Shown here: piece by piece, positions 12,507 through 24,194 of the stretch
Layout of the letters: the number at the start of each line of letters is the position of its first letter
How positions within the stretch are numbered: position 1 is the stretch's first letter
DNA from: Phoronis australis
Taxonomy: Eukaryota; Phoronida; Phoronidae
NCBI GenBank assembly: GCA_002633005.1
Contig: NMRA01000527.1
Location: 1-62,000 of the forward strand
DNA: 62,000 nucleotides
Direction of reading: 5' to 3'
Position numbers and translations under genes: made by a program
The notes under the pieces: model-generated
What the model was told of the DNA's origin: nothing
What the model saw: only the letters and a program-made list of their open reading frames with translations
Databases searched by the model: none

Positions 12507-14688
12507 GGCCGGTTGCATGAAACAGTCTTTTTGCGAATTTGTGTCTTTTATAGAGAGCTCCTCTTTGATTAATGACATTTTCTAATCTATGTGGTGTCAT
12601 CTCCTTAGAAGTCGACTTGAAATGGCCCGCCATTCTGCTCTACTCTTTGCCCTTCTGGTACATTCTTGCAGTGATAGATTCGTCCAGTCCTTGATGCCAT
12701 CCAGCCACATTCTGCGTTGTCTACCTCTTGCTTTCACCCCTTCTGTTTTTTCTTCCAGTATGTTCTTGCAGATGGTGTCATGCCTTTTAATGTAACCAAA
12801 GTATTTCAGTTTTCTTGTTTGGATTGTATTTAGGAGTGATGGTTTAATTTTGAGCAAGTTACAAACATCTTTGTTGGTCTTTCTTTCTGTCCAGCTGATT
12901 TTTTCCATTCGTCTGAATGTCCACATTTCAAAGGCCTCTATTTTTTTCTCCAGGTTTTTTTTTCATTGTCGAGTCTCAGATCCGTAAAGCAGTACAGAAT
13001 GTATGTACCATCTCACAAGTCTGGTTCTAAGAGTGAAGATGTTCTTTGATATTAGCACTCCTGTCATAGAGATGAACCTTGATTTTGCCATTCCGATGCG
13101 CATCTTTATTTCTTCATCACTTCTGCCATCCTGTGTGACATGTTGACATACGTATTTAAAATGCCCCCTTTCTCCAGTCTCTTTTCATTGATCTCTATGT
13201 TTGCCTTGAGACCATTCTTTTTGATATCACCATCACTTTTGTTTTCTTAATGTCATATCCAGTCCATTTTTGCTGCTGCTTTTGTTAACGATGTTGACAA
13301 GTTGTTGTAGGTCCTGTTCATTATTGGCCATAAGGACTGTGTCATCTGCATATCTCAAATTATTTATATTTCTGCCGCCAACAATGGCACCCTTCAAATT
13401 GCTGCTCTCTCAGAATACGAATTCAGTGTAGATGTTAAAAAGATATGGTGACAAAACACAACCCTGTCTGACTCCTCTTTTGATTGACGTGTATGGAGAA
13501 AGCTCGTTCTGAATTCTGATGGCTGCTTTTTGGTGCCAGTACATGTTTGTTATAATTCTTATGTCTTTGCCATCAATACCGATCTTTTCTAGGCATTCTG
13601 TCGTCTGCACATGGTGGACCCTGTCAAAATGCCTTGGCATAGTCGATAAAACATGCATACAAATCCACCTGGTTTCCTAGACTTTTAGTGCTATGGTGTT
13701 GAAGCAAAATATTCCTTCCCTCGTGTCATTCTCTGCTCTGAATCCAAATTGTTCTTCTCCGACTTCGTTGTTGATCTTACGTTTAATGCGCTCTAAGATG
13801 AACCTCAACAGTAGTTTGGTGACATGTGACATGAGGCTTATTGTTCGAAAGTCTCCGAATTCGTTCGCCTTGGCTTTCTTTGGTAGTGTGATGTAAACGG
13901 ATCTTGTTATAGTTCTTCTGGTATATGTCCTGGGTCATATATCTCATTGAATAAATCAGTTAGTGCTGTGGTGCTGAAATCGCCTAAAACCTTTAACATT
14001 TCGACTGTTATTCCGTCCTCACCCTGGGCTTTCCCTTATTTTGTCTTTTTAATTGCGTTTTCCACTTCTGCTTTTAATATTGGTGGACCATTGTCATTCT
14101 TTGTTTTTGGCATTTGAGGTCTTTCATCTTCAAATAGTTCCGCGATGTACTCACTGCAACGATCTAAGACTTCCTCGTTGTCAAATAATATGTCGCCTCT
14201 CTTGTTTTTAACGCAGTTACTTGTAGCAGTTGATTTGGATTTACCAGACATTTCCTTTACATCTTTATGCATCTGTTTTGAGTCGTTTTGCTCTCCTGTT
14301 CTTTCTATGTTGTTGCATTTTGCTTTTAGCTATATACTTTGTGAGATTTGTATTTACTAATATACCCACTCCATTCTGATGTTGCTCACCACACCACCTA
14401 TTTTCTAATGATATTACTAAAACTGAGCCCAGATTTCATTCAAAATAAATGGGGACTCAGTCCTTAAATTGGGGGTGTTGCATGAAAAGATCCCTAATTA
14501 TTTTCGATAATATTGACAATTCAACTAAGAATTCACTCTCGATTTGCATCAAAGTCAAAAGTTGACTTAGTAATGAAACTAAAACAATACAAGAAAGGGT
14601 AATCGATGTTTTCACAAGTCTAAAAATACGCAGTAGATTTAGGGAACTTTGTTGAGTCCCTATTTGGGACTGTTTCATGCAACCGGGC
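12507..14688. mobile_element. GTTGCATGAAA-ended MITE, split by a LINE insertion
   Basis: The left end is GGCCGGTTGCATGAAACAGT and the right end, reverse-complemented, is GCCCGGTTGCATGAAACAGT. Without the LINE and one target copy it would be about 359 bp. A second inner direct end (GTTGCATGAAAAGATCC at about 14470) may mean two adjacent copies. No coding capacity. Confidence 0.5.
12587..14399 (-). mobile_element. 5'-truncated RTE-like non-LTR retrotransposon
   Basis: ATTTTCTAAT occurs exactly at 12577-12586 and 14400-14409, a 10-bp target duplication bracketing an 1813-bp insertion. On the minus strand it encodes, in order, a linker (GDILFDNEEVLDRCSEYI), reverse transcriptase motifs (RGVRQGCVLSP near 13447-13482; catalytic YADD at 13341-13352) and the C-terminal region typical of RTE-type elements (ISWTERKTN, LKYFGYIKRHD, RGRQRRMWLDGIKDW). 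The endonuclease is absent. Copying of the LINE RNA into the genome would use this polymerase, but this copy is dead: a frame change separates the linker from the polymerase, and an in-frame stop lies at 13410-13412. Clade assignment is from memory of RTE C-termini. Confidence 0.85.
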
Positions 14689-14724
14689 ACTAGGGTGGGT
14701 TCGGCTAAACCAGCCTTCCGTTCA

Positions 14725-14850
14725 GTAACGCTAAGACTTCACTAAAAAGCAAGACTTCCCGAGATTACGTGACATTGCCGTGTATTTTAAATAAGAACAT
14801 GTAACTTTGACTAGATTTTTGTTAGATCCTCGCGTAGGTCCTAGCGTTAG
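14725..14850. mobile_element. MITE, family 1, copy B (inverted relative to copy A)
   Basis: About 126 bp with ends GTAACGCTAAGACTT and, reverse-complemented, CTAACGCTAGGACCT. Its reverse complement aligns by eye along its whole length with 5897-6021. It begins about 35 bp after the end of the GTTGCATGAAA MITE. Confidence 0.65.
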
Positions 14851-17835
14851 CGACGCACGCCAGTTTCTAGAATAGACGAACTGGATCTGTTCTGGCTGAT
14901 ATTTAGTCATGAAATGACGTCGAGTAGATTAGTAAGTCGAAACTCACAACAAGGACACACTGATCCACTCTAAACAATAACTGTATTTTAATTCTAATTT
15001 CGGATTGATGTCAGCCAAGTCAACTGCAACATCTTAACAAATACTTTTTTACGTATACTGCGCTGTACTGTGTTAATTCGTACTGAATGCGCAATAGTGA
15101 CGCTGAAACCTTGTCCCTCAGCCTGTACGCTTGTCTTCGTATCATAGTGCTTACATTAGATACCAATAATGATTTATTGCGCAGAATAATATATTATAAC
15201 AAATTAAATAGCAAACATGCGGTGTTTATGTATTCTTTACAGGTTTTTAAATATGAAGATAATGGCGGAGGTGGTAGCGGCGGTGTTGGCCGCGGCGATG
15301 GTGGTGGTTTTAAAGTGGTGGTGGAGTATTGATGTTGATGGTGGGAATCACGCAGTGATGATGGGGACGGCGGGACGTAGTGGTGGCCGGGTAACGGTGG
15401 TGATAGTGCCAACTCTGGCAGACCTTTTTATTCGCCGAAGCCCTGACAGGTTTGTTTAGTAGAACAGGTGAACAGTGAATTATGGATGGTGCAGAAGAAG
15501 TAACAGAGAACACAATCACAAATAAAAGGCACATTCCGTGAGCAAAAACATGCGTAAAACACCTGAGCAGGAAGTTTTTACTGGTTTTTGACAGAATCCC
15601 AGCTTGGACGATTAATAATTTAAGAGGTGAATACAGAATATAATTTGGCGTCTTTTGTAAAAATGTTTGTTTTCAATAAATTAAAAAAACGTGTTATCAA
15701 CGGCATAACTATTTTAACAAGTATCCTGTAAACTTATTTTGAATCTAATTCGTCAAATTTAGGTAGACATAATTAAATTATTGGGGGACATTTTTATATA
15801 AACCCATGCACAGTTTGAAAAGAATTATAGCTGTAAAAACATTTTAAAGCTTTCGTCGATTCACAGTAGACCATCTTACATAAAGATGACAATACAGATA
15901 CAGAGCAGTATACATGGTTATTACAAAGAACTCATTCATTATACATTCAAAGGCCATTTATTACATTTTGACAACTGAAACATAGACAAATAGTCTGTGT
16001 CTTTAAATACGACATGTACGGATACACGGCTAAAGCGAAAAGAACCCGTGGAGAATAATTTGGACTAAATTTTGTGTATCAAAAATTTTCTTTTGATAAT
16101 TGCTTTGTCCAGTGAAGCAAAATACAGTGCGTGTGGTTTTCACCATGAACTAGATCAATTCGCGAAATCCGTTCGAAATACTATTCTGTATTTTCGATAA
16201 CAATCCAACGGAACCTATTGGTACCTCTTATTTTTTATTTTATTTTCCTACTACAATTTTGTCGGTATGCAGACACGACACCCTTGTGCACGGGAATTAG
16301 CTGAGGGAATATGGTGAGTGTTTCACTGACCAGGGGCAGTTGAACGGAACTACCTTGCATACGAAACGAGAACAAGGGGCACGCGTAAACAGCGTTTGAA
16401 AGTGCATTGATCTTTGTATTGTTCAACCGTTCGGCAGAATATTATAACTTAGGACTGCGCATTTTCGTGAAGGACACGTGTATGGGACAGAGGGTGTTTA
16501 TATTATCGTCCAGGTAGGTTTCGTAACAACAGTTAATGTAGAACATTGTAACGTTCTTCAAAAACTTTGAAATTCCTATACCGGTGCACAGATATCAACT
16601 ACTGACTTAAATGTACTAAAACCATGTCAGTCACCGCAGTAAGAAATAATGTTTGCATGCTCATGACGCAACAACGATAGCACAAACAAGACTTGAATGT
16701 GTGAATCTGCTAAGAACAGCTACCCTGAAAATCGGAAACACCGAATAGTTTCACGTGACTGAAGTAGACTGATTACAGACGCCCTCTATCTCTTCCGCAA
16801 TGGCTTCCAAATCTGATTAAGTGAGACGGATTTGAACCATCGCGATTTGACGTCACAAGAGAACTAAAATGGATAGGTGTAAATGACGACAAATAAGGAC
16901 GTACATCATCGTTAGGAACTTATGAATATTTAAAATGGATTTTGTTCATTTCTTAAACCAGTCACTGATTGTTTGCGTTGACAAAACGCCGTGAGTCTGC
17001 CCCAGGTGCTACAAATAGCTTTATACTTACTTGCAGACTCACCAACCAATCAGCGCGTACCTAGCAGGTACATCTAAGACCACGGACATCCACAAAGACA
17101 TTATGCAAACACGGCATTGGAATGGTTTGAATAGATTTTGTGTGCTCTTAGTCTTAATACACAATCGACACGTGCCGAGTTCACATAGTTTAGTATCAGG
17201 AGAACTTCATTTGAGAAATTCATGAATGTTTTTCAATGCTACAACAGGTGGTATATACGTTCAGCCCAGGTAACTTACAGGTATTATGGATGAATGATTA
17301 CCTTTCTCAATCAATACCTACAGCAGAAGGCTAATACCTGTGCACTGGATATCAAATGACGAATGAAGATTTCTGTTATTCGAAATAATTTACCAGAAAT
17401 TCAATTTCTGAAAATATTGACAACTTGAACACCGAAATCGATTTTTGAAATCACCTATCAATGGTCATAAATTTTCTTTAACTGTGTAGGGTTTTCATGT
17501 TGTCGACACAGATAGCTACACGTAACTCATGATACAAAATTTATTTTTATCCATAAAATGCGCTATTGTTCCTTCAACACAAGCTTTTGTTTTGAAAGGA
17601 GGCAAACGAATGAAAATACGCGTAGTAACCTTTGTTTTTTCAGTGACACTACACTGGCATAACTGTCAAAAGCAAGACTAATATCTGAACAAAAAAGTAT
17701 GTCGTAAACGGAAACATGTAAACATTTTCCAAACTTTAGATTTCTCAGTTGAATTATCCTACATTCAAGGGCTTACTCAATATACAAAAGAACAGGAATA
17801 CACAAAGGAATGTGGTTCTCTGCTTCGTGTATCCG
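14851..17835. other. Upstream region of scrt, no gene seen
   Basis: About 3 kb without recognisable coding sequence. A GGT/GGC-rich low-complexity tract lies at 15263-15400. The rest is mostly unique-looking and free of the MITE families seen elsewhere, so regulatory sequence for scrt is plausible but not shown. Confidence 0.45.
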
Positions 17836-18063
17836 CCAATCACAGAGGGCACAATGATAACATGTGGACGGTCAGCTTCCATTTTTCAAATTTGTGGTAT
17901 GCAAAGGATTTCACTGGATTAACGAAGGTTTACTCATCAAATAAGAACATGATTTTGCCCTCAAAGTGCCGGCACCAGCCCAAATAGTCTCCAATCAACG
18001 TTAATTGTTCTAGACAGCCAATCAGCAGCCGTCATTAATGGGCACAAGTGACTCTCGACCAAT
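17836..18063 (+). promoter_or_regulatory. Cluster of four CCAAT boxes upstream of scrt
   Basis: Four same-strand CCAATCA sites start at 17836, 17991, 18018 and 18059; a fifth lies further up at 17046. The last three are within 70 nt, about 150-220 nt upstream of the TATA box, the usual distance range for NF-Y sites. CCAATCA extends the core in the way NF-Y prefers. Binding is inferred, not shown. Confidence 0.45.
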
Positions 18064-18207
18064 CAAGTTCCGGCTTGGGCACGCACGATCGATGGTTAGT
18101 AATCATCTTTCTAATCTAGGGATTTCAACTGATTACTAGCGAACCACCGGCTGTCAAAGAACGATAACTTTCTCTAAGAAAATAAAAGGACGCGTGCTGG
18201 GTTAGCC

Positions 18208-18240
18208 TATAAAAGGGTGATAGTGCCTAGGCACGCGACA
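18208..18240 (+). promoter_or_regulatory. Predicted scrt core promoter: TATA box and initiator
   Basis: TATAAAAG lies at 18208-18215. A pyrimidine-flanked initiator-like ACAGTCTT follows, with its A at 18240, 32 nt downstream of the TATA start, which is the canonical spacing. This predicts a 5' UTR of about 262 nt before the ATG at 18502. The prediction rests on position and motif only. Confidence 0.55.
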
Positions 18241-18281
18241 GTCTTGCGAGAGACACGCGAATACATTTAGTGAGGCACTCG

Positions 18282-18328
18282 ATGGTACGGTTAATCCATT
18301 AGAACCATACAACTGACTAATGGACTAG
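18282..18328 (+). promoter_or_regulatory. Two minimal upstream ORFs in the predicted scrt 5' leader
   Basis: If transcription starts near 18240, the leader has two upstream ATGs, both stopped almost at once: 18282-18302 (six codons plus TAG) and 18320-18328 (ATG GAC TAG). No further ATG occurs before the main start at 18502. Such short uORFs can lower translation or allow reinitiation. Confidence 0.4.
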
Positions 18329-18501
18329 AAAACACAATACGTGTTGCTTCTACGACTTCAACGTACATAGGAAAACGGAAAGGCGTTGCATTACAGCCAT
18401 AAGACCGAGTTACGCAAAGACACTGAAATCGCTCAGGAACACCCCTCAAAACTCACCGCAAAGAGCAGAAACCAAGAAAGTGTCCTCAGCTTCTAGCGAA
18501 A

Positions 18502-18655
18502 ATGCCGCGCTCGTTCTTGGTAAAAACTGTGAAGCTAGCCGACCATTACCACACCAAAGAATCCCGGCATCATCTCCATGACTACTCGGGCTACGCGGTG
18601 ACTCCCTATACACCATTTTGTGACTATAACCCTCTCTCCATCCGTATCGCTGAAG
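18502..18655 (+). CDS. scrt: scrt coding exon 1 (SNAG domain)
   Basis: Encodes residues 1-51 plus the first base of codon 52. The start was chosen because it gives the SNAG motif immediately after Met and has A at -3. The exon ends ...IRIAE-G at GAAG|GTAAG, a strong donor. Beyond the SNAG motif it is His/Tyr-rich and matches no domain I know. Confidence 0.93.
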
Positions 18656-21600
18656 GTAAGATCCGTTTTCTTTATTGTAACATATCTTTACTGTTTCAAA
18701 AGCGAATATCAAAACATTTCCATCCCTATAAAAAATCTGTATGATATTAGCGAAAAAAATATGTCTCCAAAGTAACTTGGGGGTAAATGAGAAATTGGAA
18801 ATTTTCTGCCTGAATATCAAACCGGCCTTGACGCCGATTAAATGATGGAACCCATCAGTTACACCGTGTACTTTCATGACTAAAAAATGATAAAAATGTC
18901 TTAAAACGCATTGCAAAATGCCCTATTCATTAAAAAGTTGGTGCTTTCGTTAACTAAAACTCTTTGGAAGAAGAATAGAATCGCGTACGAAATGAAAATA
19001 TCAGCATTCTGAAACCCACAACCCTTCGGATTTTCCTCACTGCAGTCCAGATTTATATTATTACTTAGCTGTGCTGGTTTTTGTTTACAAAGACTCCGGC
19101 TACAGCCTCAGTTCAAAGAACAAAACTTGAGATTTCGAGATAATCTCCCATCTGTTCATAGTTCCACAACGACGCGGAGAAAAGTCTACGATCGTTAGAG
19201 CTGTGGTTTTAATGACGGCCGGCCATACGCAAACATCTGTTGCTTTTTTTCTCTATTCTACTTATCCTTTACTGGGCATTGTTTAAAAGAAATGGCGAAG
19301 CAGTCTTTGGCATTAGCATTCTTTGTAAGCAATTGCTGTCAAGAAGTACAAAAATCGAATCCAAATGGATTACACTGTTTTTATGTCACGTGCCATGCTG
19401 CTAACAAACATCTCAGAAAAAAAATCATTAAATCAAACGTGAATACATTGCTGCACAAATCTAATATCGGCTGATATTCTAAAAACAAAACAGGATTGGC
19501 AGCTAGATCTAGATATGTCATTTAAAAAATTAGTTGCGATGAAAAGTGCTTATTATTGTGTACACATCATCCCCGCAATGTAACTAATTATGTAAATTAC
19601 ATCTAATGTATTTCCATTAGAGAGAACCACGTGTCTGTTAATGCACTTTAGAGTAATAAATGTATGTATGGACGTTTACATGGTGTGTCACCTCTCACGG
19701 GACTTTGTGTGGTGAAACGTGGTGTGTGTTGGGTAAATACCGGAGAAAGTTGTCGGCAGTACTTTGAGCGGTGGAGAACGCAGTCGTAATAAATAAATAC
19801 TCTTGTTTTGAAATGCCAAAGCAGAGGCAATGACATAATAATATCGTAATATTATTGTTGACAGTTTCATGCAACTAATTCCTAAATGAATAAGCAATGA
19901 TATTATCAATACGTCAACATGTACAACTGTACGGTATGACAGCTGGTGGACAATCTTCGTTTTGTAATAATTTTAACTTAGGAGAGATTTTTCGACAAAT
20001 TTAGATGTGGAAAAAATAGTACAAGCCTATATTCGTGTTCGTTTTTTAAAAAGGTTTATCAGCAAAACCATTATCATTATTAAACCAGCGTAGCTGTATT
20101 TCAATAGCTTTAATCTCTACCCCCACACCTTTGTTTTTATCGTGCCTTGAGCGTAACTCAGCTATCATGTATCCGTCCACAACAGATAAACCAGGTAATT
20201 TCGTGATTTCAACTAGCGCCGTAGATAAAGCAACAGGCTATTCTGAACAATAGTTGAGTTCCACGCTCGGTACCCGTAAGTCGAACAATCGCTATCGATT
20301 TCACCAACTTGGTGCTGTTGACACGTTACCTCGTCTCTGAATGTCAATCAATGATATTTATTTCAGCAGATCGATCGAAAGCATACTTTGAATAATTCAA
20401 CCTGTTGTTCTCGTCTTTTCCTACCAGGGAATGCAAATATAATGAAGTTGATGTTTCACGCGCGCACGTGTCTGGTCTCTCCATGAATAACATTTGATAT
20501 TTCTAGAACCCACAGCATAGGGTATCTCTTAAAGGAGCACAATTTTATGAAATTCGCCTAAATGACGAAAAGCCATTGCTTCTTCTTCTAGACGTCTGTG
20601 CTGACATTGTAATCAGGTCGTAGGTCACAGAAACAAGCGAAAATAGCCTGGTTTGGCCAAACATCCGCCGTACTGTCACTTGCTTGAATGAGTTACCTTG
20701 TAGGTGTTACAAAATAACCAACTTTTAAGTAACAAAGATATATGGGAAACTGGGCAACAGCGCCAATTTTCCTTTTGTGCTCGATTTTAAAAATTTATGT
20801 GTGAAACCCCATGGGTCGTTTACATTGATCGTTGGAAGCAGCGCAACAGTTGGTCAGTATTAATTATTGATGAGGTATGAATATTGCAGTGGCAACGAAG
20901 CCAAATACACAGTGAATCGAATCGTCGGAGGAACGTTAGCAAAATAAAGTGCTTTTGGTGTCGGTATGACCGTTAATCTGTCACATGACAGCAAGTAATG
21001 TATTCACGTTTACAGTGATTTTTTTATATTTTGGTAATTTAGTTGTTAATTTGTTGATGTAGACATTGTAAACTCAATACAAAAATCTCGATGTGAAGCT
21101 TTTAAAAGATATTCACTCAAAACAATTAAAAAAATTCTTTGAAAATGTGATAATCATGTGATTGTTCATTTTTTTATCAAAACAAGATTTTAAATCACAA
21201 AACGTCACTATTTGAAGTCTTCAAATGGTGCTCCCCGTGGTGACATCCAAGATTCATAGGCGGTACAAAAATAAATTGCCGGTATTCCAAAGTGCACATT
21301 ACCGCAATGCACGCTCTATAATCATGTGCTCTATCGTTCGTTCAGTGGGAGACCGCGGGTAACCTAATAATGAAATATAATTCATTTACCAGTCTGCAGT
21401 GTATTTCAACTGTCACTCAGAGGGTGGGGATAGTCAGCGTAATTTTTACTTTCCACTTGAAAATGTTACGATCAAATTATAGCATAATAAACTAGTCAAA
21501 GGCTTTTAACTGAAATGCCACGTTTGTTTAATAAAGTGCCTTGTGTAGTTGTATTATCGCTCTACATTATTAACAGAGTAATGGCGTCTGTCTATTATAA

Positions 21601-22834
21601 TAAAACGTGCCCATTGTTACCACTGGTATATAACCGCTCAATGCGGAAGACGGGGTGTTCCGAACAACCGGGAGAAACATTCATTGTCTCTACACTTTCA
21701 CAGGAAGTTCGTCATCAAAACGAATGATTTTATCGTTTTGCTCACAAAATTCTACGATTTCAGAGGAGCATTGTTCTCTTCCAACTAATAAATAATCATT
21801 AAAAATTAAATGAGACTTTGACAATAAATTTAGGTGTCCATGGAAAGCAAGTCTTCAATCACGTTATAAAGAAATAGCCTAATGGAAGCGAGTTCTCAGT
21901 CGACATTGCCAGTGGTGCCTCAAGCACCGTTTCTATCAAGTTGATGGGCATGGGACTGCAGTCTATTCTTGCGTGGAGACAAATACTCCACAAGTATTAT
22001 TACAGCTACTCACGTAAACCTAAAATATCTCAGCGTCGTATTGGGAATTGGATCGATATCTTTAAGCCAACTCATATTGTCTACAAACATCCAAGTAACT
22101 GGTAAATCGTGTTTGCAGGATACATCAATGACGTCATAGCTTCTTCGCCGCAGTCGAACGAAGACAGCGGCCACGAAAGCAGCGGCGAATCAACAGGAAG
22201 TCCAAGTGACGTACCGAGTATTCACTCAAGCGACGAAGAGTCCTCGATTATTAGCGACAAGTCGACGGAACGAAAAATAGAGGAATTCAAGAAAAACAAT
22301 TTCACTGACGGGGTTACAGTTGGTTACACTTACGATGCTTTTATAGTTAGCGACGGGAGGTCAAAAAAGAAAAGCCAACTTTGTGCTGAAGCATCCAGAG
22401 CGCGGTATACGTGCTCAGAGTGCGGCAAACACTACGCGACGTCTTCCAATCTGTCCCGACATAAGCAGACCCACCGCAGTTTGGACTCGCAATCCGCCAA
22501 ACACTGTCCGCATTGCGATAAAGTCTACGTCAGTATGCCCGCCCTTTCCATGCATATCCTAACCCACAGTTTAAAGCACGTTTGCACCGTGTGCAAGAAG
22601 AGTTTCAGCCGACCCTGGTTGCTTCAAGGTCATATGCGATCCCACACCGGGGAGAAGCCTTATGGGTGCGCTCATTGCGGCAAGGCATTTGCAGATAGGT
22701 CCAACTTGCGTGCACATATGCAAACGCATTCTGCATACAAGCACTACACATGCAAACGGTGCGATAAGTCGTTCGCCCTTAAATCGTATTTGAATAAACA
22801 TTACGAATCAGCTTGTATTAAAGACACGGAGTAG
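18502..22834 (+). CDS. scrt: Scratch family zinc-finger transcriptional repressor (two exons)
   Basis: CDS is join(18502..18655, 22119..22834), 870 nt, 289 residues. Exon 1 ends after the first base of a codon and is followed by GTAAG; exon 2 follows TTTGCAG, and the junction restores a Gly codon (residue 52). The protein starts with the SNAG motif MPRSFLVKTVKL, a corepressor-recruiting N-terminus of Snail/Scratch proteins. An acidic Ser-rich stretch follows (about 62-97), then the Scratch box YTYDAFIVSDGR (about 121-132). Five zinc fingers lie at about 148-284. Ligands are C150/C153/H166/H170, C181/C184/H197/H201, C207/C210/H223/H227, C235/C238/H251/H255 and C263/C266/H279/C284, so the last finger is C2HC. 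HTGEKPYGCAHCGKAFADRS and KSFALKSYLNKHYESAC are typical of Scratch. Family knowledge: nuclear E-box-binding repressor acting in neural differentiation. It is somewhat shorter than vertebrate SCRT1/2. All ligands are present and no break is seen. The Scratch box argues against Snail. Confidence 0.96.
18656..22118 (+). other. scrt intron
   Basis: A 3463-nt phase-1 intron with GTAAG donor and TTTGCAG acceptor. The polypyrimidine tract before the acceptor is weak. Several open frames of 60-80 codons occur inside but none resembles a protein I know. It holds no repeat family that I recognise elsewhere in the window, unlike most of the remaining DNA, so it is a reasonable place to look for enhancers. 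Confidence 0.85.
22119..22834 (+). CDS. scrt: scrt coding exon 2 (Scratch box and five zinc fingers)
   Basis: Begins directly after the acceptor AG at 22117-22118 and ends with TAG at 22832-22834. The open frame extends a few codons upstream of the acceptor, but those bases are intronic because exon 1 supplies the missing first base of the Gly codon. The exon carries the acidic/Ser region, the Scratch box and all five fingers without interruption. Confidence 0.95.
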
Positions 22835-24194
22835 TTAATGACAACATTTAAGACACTGTCTTCCCATGTCATGGACGGCATTCTAACACCAAGAGTTTAT
22901 TCATGAAATTTGTAATCATCGTTTTCCAATTTTTTGTTGAATGCGATGACCAAGAGTATCCACGACTACTGCTGGTAATTCGTCAAGCTTCCTCGTTTTG
23001 TATCACATTGGAAGCCTTAGGTTCGGATGTGCAATACGGTGGTATTAGACAGACTTGTTATATTTTTTATAAATTTTATTTCGAGTGAAAAGAGAATGTG
23101 TCTGCGAATGAGTTTTTTGGTTCGCAGTATATGAAGAAACATGAAACCCCACGATTTTCATTATTTATTTGATTATTTATTTGGTTATACACTTATTTAT
23201 TTTTTGTTTGTTTTTCTCTTAGACATGTTGTCTACTTATATATTCCTGTTGTTTGTCTCATTCCATAAGAATCTTAGACCCGCGTTTATTTATTCGCAGT
23301 TTACACAAGTTTTGAATCTCACCTCAGTGTTTGTTGTTTCCATCAGAATGTGCATTGTAGAGAATTTAACTGTAGTTCACGATTTCACGTGACACACATT
23401 TGTGAAGAGTTCGTTAGTTTTTCATTATATGCATGAGTCGACTGTGTTGCTGCACGAACAGCCTGCGGCTATGTTACTTAACTTAATTAATTAAAATCCA
23501 AATGTCTGTTTAATGTTTTATTTGATGGTTAGTTACTTGGATACCTATGTACGACTATTTCATTGCAATCCGCTGTCTAGAACGAACAGTTTCGAGCTTA
23601 TGTTGCTCAAATTATTTTGATATGTTAATTTATTTGTCAATAATTTTGCTAACTTGCCTGACGTAATTCTTTGAACGTTTACAGGTTGGTACGCGAAACA
23701 GCCCACCGACTAGAGTAGGAAAGCCTATAGCGCCTTTTCATGTAAATATACAATTAGATCTTGTTGTAGTGAGGGACCATTATCACCACTCATTTACAAC
23801 GGTTTCCATGGTGATATGTAAATAGGGCTGTCACTGCGGATATGCGCAGTGCCGTCAGTGTCTATTTTACGGCTGACGTGTTGACTCAGTGATTAGTATA
23901 CTTGGGTTGTCATCAAGCATCGCGCAATAACATATAGCTCGGCAGACGCGTGAGTGCTGACCGAGATTAGAAACATGGGTTGACCTTTTTAAGGCTAGAC
24001 AGGAACCAAAGGATTGGGGGGAAATTGATTTCTTCGCACATACAAAATTATGGTCACCAGAGATCTGTTCCTTAGACGCAAAAAACTGGCGAAAAAAGAC
24101 AACGCAAGTTTCCGCGAGATGTCGCCATCGCTTCAAGCGAAGCACGTGAAACAGTAGGTTTTCTTGCCAGTGTCTTGGATGTACGGAACGCAGT
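22835..24194. other. scrt 3' flank / probable 3' UTR
   Basis: AT-rich sequence after the stop codon; the first part is likely 3' UTR. A GC-richer patch with TATGCGCAGTGCC (NRF1-like) lies near 23840. No gene seen. Confidence 0.4.
23490..23495 (+). other. Candidate scrt poly(A) signal (ATTAAA)
   Basis: ATTAAA is the first recognisable poly(A) hexamer I find after the scrt stop codon and would give a 3' UTR of about 680 nt. A canonical AATAAA at 24997-25002 is the alternative for a longer 3' UTR. No clear GU-rich element was identified, so the transcript end is uncertain. Confidence 0.25.

Noticed and set aside
12111-12578. 155-codon minus-strand frame
   Set aside because: No domain recognised, its start lies in MITE sequence, and no splice or promoter context is evident.
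15263-15400. Gly/Val- or Pro/His-rich frames in the GGT-rich tract
   Set aside because: Low-complexity DNA that is open in several frames on both strands.
18446-18916. 156-codon minus-strand frame over scrt exon 1
   Set aside because: Antisense shadow of the coding exon extending into the intron; no known domain.
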